NCBI GenBank assembly: GCA_948474755.1
Contig: CAOLHI010001153.1
Span: forward strand, 496,001 to 560,000
Reading direction: 5' to 3'
Source of the DNA: Ctenosaura bakeri
Lineage: Eukaryota > Chordata > Lepidosauria > Squamata > Iguanidae
DNA length: 64,000 nucleotides
The translations under genes and the position numbers were made by a program. The first letter of the stretch is position 1; the number at the start of each line of letters is the position of its first letter. Shown in pieces: positions 26,002 to 35,065 of this stretch. The notes beneath the pieces were generated by a model that was not told the DNA's origin, did no database searches, and saw nothing but the letters and a program-made list of their open reading frames with translations.

Positions 26002-26078
26002 GTGCCTTCAAATTATTTTCGACTTATGGAAACTCTAAGGTGAACCTAGCACAGGGTTTCCTGGAGCTGAGTACAGCA
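25970..26078 (-). mobile_element. SINE tail fragment (Bov-B-type), inverted
   Basis: A GTT run (25970-25999) continues into GTGTGCCTTCAAATTATTTT, CGACTTATGGAAACTCTAAGG and CCTAGCACAGGG. This is the reverse complement of the tail of the 10.6-kb SINE, and the tRNA-like head is missing. It lies directly after a CR1 fragment inside an L2-like copy. Confidence 0.8.
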
Positions 26079-26098
26079 CCATAAAAACTCTTTTCTTG

Positions 26099-26515
26099 TT
26101 AAAATCAGTTTCCAAAGGCTTACTGAAAAAGAAAGGTCTTAACTTCCCACTGAGAAGAAAACAAAGAGCCATCCTACCTTCCTTCAAGGAGGGAGTTCTA
26201 AAGTGTGGGTGCATCCACAGAGAAGGCCTTCCTCTTATGTTCCCAACCCCCATGTCAGTGAAGATGTTGGGATAGAGATCTCCCCTGCAGATCTTAAATC
26301 TTGGGCGGGCTCATATTGGAAGATATGGTCCCTCAGCCTATGCCTAAGCCGTATAGAGCTTTATAGGTCAAAGTCAGCACCTTGAATTGTGGCTGGAATT
26401 AGATCGGCAACCAGTGGGGCTGTTGCAGTTAACAATCTGGCTGCGACTCTTTCGACCAGGTGAAGTTTCTGAATATTCTTAAAAGGCAGTCCCATGTAGA
26501 GCACATTCATTTGCT
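26099..26515 (-). mobile_element. L2-like LINE 3' region, second part of an interrupted copy
   Basis: Continues the 25.47-kb fragment. Recognisable pieces include AGGGAGTTCTAAAGTGTGGG, then GAGAAGGCCTTCCTCTTATG, GATCTTAAATCTTGGGCGGG, then GAGCTTTATAGGTCAAAGTCAGC and CAGTCCCATGTAGAGCACATT. This block recurs widely in squamate genomes as I know them. TTAAAATC occurs at both junctions (25611-25618 and 26099-26106). Confidence 0.65.
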
Positions 26516-26675
26516 GATCTGTTCCTCTGAGTACAAAGGGTTTGTCAGGGTTGGTCTGTTTGTAGGAATAACTAGAAGTTCATGTCCTGTATTTAGCTCA
26601 TCTAACATCATTGACTGTAGTTTATCAGCCTAGATGGATTGCAGTGTAAACAGTCCAGATAACTATGGATAATGC

Positions 26676-27360
26676 CCCCCAGCTTATAGCTCCTTTGAGA
26701 TTAACTAACAGAAGTTTGTAACGAAAGTTTTCACAGACTCAGTCTGCTTCATCAGATGCATGGAGTGAGGTAGGAAGGTTGAAATCTTCTGCAAGTAGTT
26801 TTTATGTGTTGTCGTTTCTAATGTGTGATTCAGTGTAAACTGCTTTTGCATATTCCTGTTTCTGATGTTCAGCTTTTGGACATAAACTACTTTTTGCATA
26901 TTCCTATTTCTAATGTCCAGTTGGGCATAAATTGGACTTTAGAAATGGGAACATGCAAAAACTGGTTACAGAATACCCCAGTCTTCCTGGACAATCTGTT
27001 TCAGACCTCTAAATGGCAGTCCTCGAATTAAAAAAAAAAACACTTCAGAGGGAGATTGGAAAGAGAAACATCTGAGGTAGGATATACCCACAAACTCCAG
27101 TGCATTGGCAGTAGTTTGAACAGAGAAAGTGATTTCTGGACTCACTACACACATTGTAACACAATGGATATCATGACCATTAGCAAGTTCTCACTCCCAC
27201 TTTATTACAGTTCTTCTCTGGCCCCAACCCCTTATCAAAACACCAGCCCAAGAGTTTCTACCACTATTTATATGTTTATGTACTCATCTTGGGTCTCACC
27301 TAACTAGTTTATATAACCATCATTGGAAATGAACTTGTCACCCTGATACCATATTCACAA
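26676..27360 (-). repeat. Dispersed repeat of uncertain class (TTCATCAGATGC family)
   Basis: The minus strand reads CATCTGATGAAGCAGACTGA, then GAAAACTTTCGTTAC, then TTAGTTAATCTCAAAGG at its 3' side. The same end type occurs at 33065-33165 (+) and, less clearly, 20335-20425 (-). The body from 26780 to 27360 has a triple repeat of CATATTCCTRTTTCTRATGT (26850-26925) and no coding similarity I can name. A Penelope-like or other retroelement origin is possible but unproven. Confidence 0.45.
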
Positions 27361-27480
27361 GTTTTGCATTTGTATCACTATTTTGCATTCCTGTTAATAT
27401 TCATACTGTTCCCACTCATTCATTGGTATAAATGTCTATCCACAAATGTATCACTCCATGCATATAATGAAGTAGATTGA

Positions 27481-27682
27481 GGCCATTTCCGCACTGAACT
27501 GTTATAGAGCTATTATTTTATTTTCAACATCCTATGGAATCCTGGAGTCTGCAGTTTAGAGAGGAGCATATAGAATTCTGAGCCAGAGAGCTCTTTGGCC
27601 TCCGTAAACTACAAACCTCAGAAATCTACAAGATGTTGAAAGTGGAATAATAGCACTATAACAGAGTAGGGCAAAAATGGCC
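27481..27682. mobile_element. Palindromic MITE, family GGCCATTTCTGCAC, copy 3
   Basis: 202 bp, beginning GGCCATTTCCGCACTGAACT and ending GGGCAAAAATGGCC, with an exact TGA duplication at 27478-27480 and 27683-27685. The arms match the 11.3-kb copy, with the central halves reversed relative to it. Confidence 0.85.
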
Positions 27683-28039
27683 TGAGTCTGTGAAAGAAGT
27701 TACAAATGTTATGTTACAAATTTATTTCTCTTAGTTAGTCTCAAATGTGCTACAAGATCATTTTATATACTGAAACAGTTTAATTTGGCTATTCCTTTGG
27801 ATATGACTCTGTGTCTGTCCATGCGCACATGTGCGAGCGTGATATTAAAAAGTTTTCACTCTCATCTCTGAGCTTGCCATGAATGGAATTGCATTTACAG
27901 TGATTCTTTTGTCCCTCTTCAAGATTCTGGTTATATGATGTTATATTCTTTGTACAAAGGGAAATGGTTTCCCTTATACTCGTCCCTGTCTTTCATAGAG
28001 TTTGTATCCAGGGATTATCATGTCCCTGCTCTCCACTCC

Positions 28040-28214
28040 ATCAGGTTTCTGTTATGATCACTATTAATTGTTAATTGTTTTGTGTTTTAGGGGGTTAGTT
28101 TTAGGTGGGTTGGTGGGTGGGGAGGATTGGGTATGTTTTTAATGTCTTTTAATGTATTTAATGTATTACTGTTGTTCGCCGCCTCGATTCATGTGGAGAG
28201 GCAGGATAGAAATA
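28040..28214 (+). mobile_element. L2-like LINE 3' tail
   Basis: TTCGCCGCCTCGATTCATGT, then GGAGAGGCAGGATAGAAATA, is the conserved '...gccgcct...ggcgggatataaa' 3' end of squamate L2-type elements. It runs directly into an AAT microsatellite as these tails commonly do. The upstream boundary is approximate. Confidence 0.6.

Positions 28215-28308
<94 letters not shown>
28215..28308. repeat. AAT/ATT palindromic microsatellite
   Basis: An AAT run (28215-28258) is followed directly by an ATT run (28261-28308). The two are mutual inverted repeats of about 45 bp, capable of a near-perfect hairpin. The AAT half grows out of an L2 tail. An apparent polyisoleucine reading frame here is an artefact. Confidence 0.92.
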
Positions 28309-30785
28309 TTGATCTTTATTGAAATGAAGCACTGCAGCTGTCCCACCTTGGCTGGCAGGCTTCTTAGCATTGTGAGCACCTAACTAAAACCTCACTTCCT
28401 ATCATTTTTCAGGCCGTAGTATGCGGCATATCTCTCAAGACTCTCACCTTTACATATCATTCATGGCTTTGAATCAACTTTCTTATTAAATTCCTAAAGC
28501 AATATGTGATGATGGAGCCCGGGCATAGAATAGGGTTTGATTTTGTGCCATTGTACACGTTTTACTTTTTATGCAGGTACTGCCCTAAAGAACCCTCCCT
28601 GTGGTGAATGATTCTTGTCCAGCTAAATTATTTAGAAGGTCTTACCATAGGAAATCTCTTATTTGATAGCTATTCACAAAGAGAGTAAGAGATTCCCAGT
28701 GTGACAGCAATGGTCATTGTGGTGAGCATTCCTCAGCTTTGGATTAATTACTGTGTAGAATTGTAACAGGATGGAGATCTCAGATGAAATCACCTGGAAT
28801 ATTTTGAAGCACAGCTTCTAAAAATCAGTTTCCTATGCCAGTAGATATCAGCTTAGTTTAAAGTTTTTACGAGTTTGGAATGAGGCCACACTGACGTGGC
28901 CTGTTTAATCCTCCATTTAATTCGAGGTGTTCTCTGCATAGCAATTGAAATGGAGCATGCCAGAATTAATTTTCTCAGTGTTGAGCTGCTTCTGTATTTT
29001 CCTCTCAAGTTTACTTCCACAATTTTATAATTGGGTTGACATTTCTGTCTCCTCAGTGGTATGAACAGAAAACATGCACTGTAATTATGACTTTCATATA
29101 AGGATTTCATTTCTTCCCCCGATGAGAGAATACATTATAAATGTAGAAACTCTCATAAACTTGCAAATTGTAGACCAACATGTTTAAGTATGTATAATAG
29201 ATTCTCCCAAGAAATATATACAGTTATTTTTTTCTCCTGTTCTCAACCTTATTTCCTCACAAATAAACCTTATAATTCTGATACAGACTTATTTGCTGAA
29301 TAACTTCTTTTCAGTAAGTTTCATATTAATAAGGCCATGGACTTAGTCAAAGTAAAATTAGAAACTTTAAAATTGTTTACTTCAAGTGGTATATACAGCT
29401 GTGTGAACTAAATCAATAGAATGTATTTTCTTATGTGTTATGTGACCGAGTTGTTCACCTGTATTTGCTTCCTTCCTGTATTCAGTAGGTTATTTAACAG
29501 TCTGCTGAACAATAGTTATGCCTTGCAATTTACAATGGAGCAACAATGGCTAACTGTTTTTGTCAATCTCTGATTAAGTTTAAGACTAATGTGATCGGTT
29601 CATTTGTTGCTGTACTAGCTCATTATGTTGTACATGATGTGGAATTATCATGCTTATGAGGAAGTTACTGTCTCTTTTAATAAGATGACTGTATATCAGA
29701 CATATTGTATGCAAAAGTTTTGATAAGCAAATAGTTCACCACTTTGTTGTACTCAGTTCAAGGACTATAACCTTGTTCCTCTGAATTAGAAATACAAAAG
29801 AATGTGGTGTGAAACTCCCCTCACCCTTGTCTGCTGTAATAACATGTCACCGTGAACAGTTTGAAAAGATGTTTGAATGTAAAGTAAACAAACTTCCTGC
29901 TTCATTTTCTTGCACACTGGGGAAGATAGGGCAAACATGACATGCATATGTTTCCCTTTGTGTACTTATTAAAAGAGTTGTAATCTCCTCTGTATTATTG
30001 GGAGTACATTTAAGAAGATACTATCAGATTGGAAGAAAAGGCATCTGAACACTGGAAATAGGCATAAGATCCAAGATGTCTGAATTTCATCAGATCTCAA
30101 GTAAGCAAGAGCCACTGTTCCCCCCACTGCCCTGTCTATCACATTTTGCCCATCTTTATTTGTCAAATAATTATTGGTGTTGTGTTAGTGGCAAATAAAT
30201 ACACTTGCTATGCATATTACCATTTTTTTGGAGAGATTATTTTTTCAGTGCAGGAAAAGTGAAGGGATTGCTCCTTAAGGCTTCAGTCCTAACAGCATGC
30301 ATTTAGTCTTATTAAATTCATCCTATTAACTTGCATGCTTTTTTGGTAAATCTCCTTAAGGCCATACTACCATAACACTATGCAAATACACATATATTTA
30401 TAATGAAAGTACCCACTATGGAGTTGCAGTGAACTTTAAACTTGTGTTATAGCAAGTCAGTGACACAAGCTGGAATAGATGTTTTGTTTCTGCATTTCTG
30501 GAACAAATATATGACATCCTTTTTAGTTTGATCTTTAAATATATATGTCAGGGTTTAAGATATGAATTCATGAAAAAAAAATGGGCCATATTTGGAGAAG
30601 GTATATGCTGTTGTATTGCTGTTTCTTCACCACTGTGGCTGTGCATTGTCATTAGAACGTAATTTGTCTTGACAGATTTGTGGTCTGGCTTGATAAAATA
30701 ACTCCAGGCTATGTTGCCTCTAGCAGGCTTTGTTTGTTTGGGTCAAAGAATATTGATCATGCTTTACATTCTAAACAGAAACTGA
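28309..30785. other. Intron-like, repeat-poor stretch
   Basis: About 2.5 kb in which I recognise no transposon, in a window where most 2.5-kb segments have at least one. It is AT-rich without long simple repeats. No exon-like block was found. A conserved non-coding element could sit here, but the sequence alone cannot show it. Confidence 0.45.
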
Positions 30786-31406
30786 GGCCCTTTCCACACG
30801 TGTATATAAAACGGATCAATGCGACCTCTAATGGAGGTCTTCCACACCTTGTGGTGCGTTTGATCGCATTTATTTTTTTGTTTCCACACGTGAATCCGCA
30901 TAGGCACGGTCCGAACTGGCTTTGCGAGCACTTTTTAAAAACCTTGAAAAATGTGGTTTTTTTCCCGAGATGCGGGTTTGTGCGCACCTGCGGACGTGTG
31001 TGGAAGCGCAGATACGCACTGATTCGCCCAAAGAGCTGGGCGGCGCCATTTTGTTTTCCTCGGTAAGCAGTGAAGAACAGAAAAAAAGAGGGAGGATTCT
31101 AGGTATGTGGGTTCTTTCACTTATTTATATTTATTTATCATTTTAGAACATTCAAGGTACACACGTGTGCAGTGACGCACGGAGCCATTTTTTAAAAAAA
31201 CGTCCAATCACGGACGAAGGGGGCGTGGTTAGGAAGCGAGCGGGAGATTAAATCTGATTACAGTGTGGATCTGCAGACACACGCTAGTGCGGAACACGCT
31301 AGAGCTGTGTGGAACGTTAAAAAATATAATGCGCCATTGCGCAGATACAAATAAAACCGGCCAGAACCGTCCCTACGCGATTTCGCGACCACGTGTGGAA
31401 AAGGCC
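30786..31406 (-). mobile_element. CpG-rich Harbinger-like MITE, copy 2 (inverted)
   Basis: The inverted partner of the 13-kb element: it starts GGCCCTTTCCACACGTG, ends CACGTGTGGAAAAGGCC, and has the target trinucleotide TGA on both sides (30783-30785 and 31407-31409). At 621 bp it is about 108 bp longer than copy 1. The extra sequence lies around 31035-31160. It contains a GCGCCATTTTG word followed by GGTAAGC and GGTATGTGGG, which look like splice donors, so it may preserve 5' leader sequence of the autonomous parent. The matching region in copy 1 is deleted. Confidence 0.82.
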
Positions 31407-31409
31407 TGA

Positions 31410-31948
31410 GAAAAGATGCCTGGAGATAGTATTAAAATAAGTGATTATTATTTGGTTTATATGCATATACTACTATCAGCATTCTCTTGTGATAAACATT
31501 ATGCACAATACCATATTGGCAAAGTAGCTGCCAAGATTTGCCTGTTGTAGATATCACCAATTTAGATTTTTCCTCCACTTTGGAAAGCTTTTATGACGGC
31601 TTAGTCAAGACCTAGAGTCTGCAGTATTATAATATGTGTATATATTCATGTTTTTCCAATGTCATTCTTAAAGCAGCGTACCATCATCTGTGTCCCTAGT
31701 TTTGAAACTGTTTTTGGGAAGTGTATGTGGCATCAAGGCAGACATATTCACTTCCCCACATGGGGCAGTTACTTGAAAAAAATTGGTACTCAAACCAGAT
31801 GTTTTGCAGAAGCAACTCATGGCTGTTGGTTCACACTTTTGCACAGAGATAGATGTGTTCAAGGGATATTTGAACCTTGGCGGTAGTTTTCTTAGCAGCT
31901 TTGTTCCAATAGCCTATATTCACACTAATCTACTTATCAGCCCCCCCC
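31410..31948. other. Intron-like sequence without recognised genes
   Basis: Nothing classifiable. Small open frames on both strands overlap and lack known motifs. Confidence 0.5.
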
Positions 31949-32129
31949 TTGTTATATGCCTTCATGTCATTTCTGACTTACAGTGACTCTAACATGACCC
32001 TATCGTGGGGCTGAGAGTATGTGACTCACCCAAAGTCACCCAGTGGGTTTCCATGGCTGAAAGAGGAATTGAACTCTGGTGTCCAGGGTCATAGTCTGAT
32101 GCTCAAACCATTATACTACGCTGGCTCTT
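31949..32129 (-). mobile_element. tRNA-headed Sauria-type SINE, inverted
   Basis: Read on the minus strand it has the GAGCCAGCGTAGTATAATGG head, a B-box region around 32064-32080, the CCCACTGGGTGAC centre, and the ATGACATGAAGGCATATAAC tail. It is nearly full length and diverged. Confidence 0.85.
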
Positions 32130-32517
32130 GCTCCCACCCTGAACACACATAAATAGAAAATATACACAAAAGCACTGTTTCAAACTTAGTAGTGTAACTG
32201 TATGTAGTGGTGTATCAAAAGGGGTGGGGAGTATGTGCTCTGTCTTTGTGAAAAGCATAAGGAACTGCAATGGCTCTGCTCCTTCCTCCTTCTCTCGCTG
32301 CCGTGCCCAACAAAGGAAGAAGGGCTTCGCTTCAAACAACAGTGAATTGACCATCAGACACTTGCAGTCTGCCTCAAGACAAGCTGATCTCCTTCCCTCC
32401 CTCCTCTTCCTCTTGGAATGTCATTGAATAAGGCAGAAAAGAAGGGAGGAGATTGGTGGTGGGGCAATGAGGTACAGCTTCCTTTTGAAAACAAAACCGT
32501 CTGTCCTCAAAGTGGTA
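32130..32517. other. Short stretch between a SINE and a pogo-like element
   Basis: No feature recognised. Somewhat CT-rich around 32278-32310. Confidence 0.5.
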
Positions 32518-33040
32518 CAGTCCTGCCTCCACATTTGTGAGTTTGACTCACAAATGTGATTATTCATGAGGCGCCTGTACCTTCCCCATTCTCCTCGTCC
32601 CATATCCTTGTGTTTCTCTAGTGCTGAGAAAGAAGGCAAGTGTGCGGAGGCAAAAGGTAAGGCAGTGGTGGTGGGGAGGCACATTCCTACTGTCCTCCAG
32701 AGCTCTCCCCTCCCATTCCCTTGCCTCTGCCCCAGTACTGAAAACTCATGCGGAGGCGGAAGGTAAGACAAAAGAGGGTTTATGAGAGAGAGAGAGAGAG
32801 AGCAGCACATGCTTTCCTTCACCCTTTGGAGCTTTTTCCTCCCATTGCTTTGCCTCTGCCCTGGCACTGAGAATTTGTGCGGAAGCAAAGGGTAAGGCAG
32901 TGGGTGTATGTGTCAGGCTGGGGAAAACACGCTTTCCTTCATCCCTCCAGAATTTCCACATCTCTCTCACTCGGCTCTGGCCTGGGTGCGGAGAAGGAAG
33001 GCTCCCACACCAGAAGGAAATGGGAGGGGGATTGCAGGGA
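32518..33040 (-). mobile_element. Pogo/Tigger-like element with minisatellite, copy D, truncated
   Basis: It starts with the inverted version of the right end of copies B and C: TA followed by CAGTCCTGCCTCCACATTTG and a GTTTGACTCACAAATG block. The interior has about three imperfect units of 110-130 bp, each with a GGCAAAAGGTAAGGC-type core near 32655, 32757 and 32886, plus a GA run at 32783-32802. The opposite terminus was not found, so the end coordinate is approximate. Long minus-strand open frames here are repeat by-products. Confidence 0.6.
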
Positions 33041-33064
33041 TCTCTTTAAGACTGGTTTATATTT

Positions 33065-33165
33065 TAGGATGAAAATTTGTCAATTTGTCAATCAGATGCA
33101 GTGACTGAGGAAGTAGGTTGATATCCACAAAAGCTCATGCGAAAATATAAATCAGTCTTAAAGGG
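33065..33165 (+). repeat. Short fragment of the TTCATCAGATGC repeat family
   Basis: GATGCAGTGACTGAGGAAGT, then CCACAAAAGCTCATGCG and ATAAATCAGTCTTAAAGG, corresponds to the 3' end of the 26.7-kb repeat. A further GTCTTTAAGACTGG-like piece just upstream (33040-33060) suggests a compound end. Confidence 0.45.
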
Positions 33166-33229
33166 GTTGTAGATTGCCTTTTCTCTCCTTCTCAGAAGAA
33201 AATTCCATTCTCTTCTCCTCCCTTTTCCT

Positions 33230-33455
33230 TTGTGTGTGTGTATATGTGCTTTCAAGTTACCTGTTGATTTATGGTGGCCCCATAGTGTTTTGTTAGGCAA
33301 GAACCACTTAGAGATGGTTTTGCCAGTTCTTACCTCTGAAAAATAGCCTACAGCAACTGATATTTGTTTGTGGTCTCCCATCCAAGTACAAACCAGAGCT
33401 GATCATGCTTATCTTCCAAGATCAGACAAGATCTTTAGGGTATTGAGGCCCTGGA
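33230..33455 (-). mobile_element. 5S rRNA-headed SINE with Bov-B/RTE-type tail
   Basis: On the minus strand, 33455 to about 33370 reads like the internal-promoter half of 5S rRNA. It contains GATCTTGTCTGATCTTGGAA, GATAAGCATGATCAGCTCTG and GTACTTGGATGGGAGACCAC, covering the A box, intermediate element and C box of a type 1 Pol III promoter. After a unique centre it ends in a Bov-B-like tail (GGGGCCACCATAAATCAACA). This arrangement fits the class called 5S-Sauria-RTE. It is a SINE, not a 5S gene, since the first third of 5S is absent and the sequence runs into the tail. Confidence 0.85.
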
Positions 33456-33589
33456 GTTAATAATTTTCCTTATTTGGCATCCTTCTTCCCCTGCAGAATG
33501 GTGAGTACAGTGGAGATTTCAAGAGTGCAAGGAGGTATATAACCAAGGCTCATATTGTAGGGCTCCCATATAACAGGACTGGCCAAATT

Positions 33590-35065
33590 AAATCCAGATT
33601 CTAGGCATTGTGTCTAATACCTGTTAGGGCCATTAGCTACCTTGCATTCTAAGACTTCAATAAAAAAAATGACAATATAACCATAATCCAAGATTATGCC
33701 CCACCCACAGAGGCAGAAGAAAGAAAAATTGAACAATTCTGTGCTGACGTCCAGGGGAAAATTAATCACACACCCAAACAGGATATGCTGTTAATCATAG
33801 ATGATGGGAATACAAAGGTAGGAAACAGAGCAGAAGCAAAGATTGTTGGAGAATATGGCCTAGGACTGAGAAAAGAAACGGGAGAGCAACTGGTTGCAGT
33901 GAACAAATTATTGGCTTCATTAAACGCAGTCTTCAAGATGCCAAAGAAACAACTATATAGAATATAGAAATCAAATAGACTCCATAAGCAAAAGATAGAC
34001 AAACTTCATTCTGTGCAAAAACAAGACCAGGAGCAGTTATGGCACTGACCATGAACTGCTAGTGTAAAAAATTAGAGTAAAGCTGAAGAAGAACACTAAA
34101 TCAGTCATCATGCCAAAGTGCAACGTGAAGAACATCCCTGTAGAATTTAAAGATAATTCAGAGCAAAACCCCCAGATTTGTACTGTTCAGTGTAATTGGA
34201 AGCCAGAAGAACCCAATATTGAAGTCAGGAAGAATATGAAGGAAGAATGAAAAAAGATACTATTTGTAGCCAAAAAGAAAGAAAACCCTGATTGAATGAT
34301 AGATGAAACTCTTCAAACTGTTAAGGTAGACAAGAAGCAAAAGTAAAAGAAATAGAGTCAGTATCTTAAATGCAACTGTTTAGCAACTTGTGCGCAGAGG
34401 CATAGAGAAATGCAATACTATAATAGTTAATGCAGTGAAACAGAAGATAACAAAAAGCTATAACAAGAGGTCTCTTCTGCAAAATCTGAGAAACCCAGTG
34501 GGAATGCTATATGACAAGCAGGAGAATTCGTTACATGATCAAGAAGAAACGAAAAGACTGTGTAAACAATACACTGAAGAACTATATAACATTGGTGAAA
34601 GGATGACAGATTCATTCATGGAAGAACCATGAAGATGAATGCACAGTTTTAGAAAGCAAAGTAGAAGCTGCACTTGAGGTGCATGGGAGAAATAAATCAT
34701 CAGGAATAGATGGTGTACCAATAGAGCTGTTTCAAGCTACAAGCTAAATTCTAACTAAAATCTACCAACAAATATCGAAAATTCTCAATATACATTCCGA
34801 TCTCCAAGAAAAGGGACACCAGGGATTGCCGTAACCACTGGGCCATTGCATTAACCTCCAATGCAAGCAATGTGATGCTTAAAAAAAAGGCTCTGACCAT
34901 ATATTGACCAAAATTACCAGATGTTCAAACTGAGTTCAGGAAAGGAGAAGGCACTAGGTATCACATTGCAAACGTACATTGGATAATGGAGTGCCTCAAA
35001 GAATTTTGTTTAAAAAAAATCATCCTGTGCTTTGTAGCAAAGCAGGGTTATAGTTTTTTTTTTTT
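33590..35065 (+). pseudogene. RTE-BovB LINE fragment: endonuclease and reverse transcriptase, decayed
   Basis: Two conserved blocks are readable. Around 33690-33960 is an APE-type endonuclease: EAEERKIEQFCADVQ, then PKQDMLLIIDDGNTKVGNRA (GDWN is degraded to DDGN), then VGEYGLGLRKETGEQL. Around 34390-35010 is the start of reverse transcriptase: CKQYTEELYNIGERM, then NKSSGIDGVPIELFQA near 34700, then FRKGEGTRYHIANVHWIME near 34940. The order and motifs match Bov-B as I recall it. Many frameshifts and stops are present. The palm YADD region, 3' UTR and tail are missing beyond the T run at 35049, so this is a truncated relic. Bov-B is the usual partner of the RTE-tailed SINEs listed here. Confidence 0.85.

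Noticed and set aside
28158..28379. Polyisoleucine protein
   Set aside because: Caused by the AAT/ATT microsatellite.
32421..32970. 155-codon minus-strand open frame and neighbours
   Set aside because: Lies in the tandem units of a truncated pogo-like element; the peptide repeats with the DNA unit and has no known domain.
33370..33455. 5S rRNA gene
   Set aside because: Only the internal-promoter half of 5S is present, it is diverged, and it continues into a SINE body and Bov-B-type tail.
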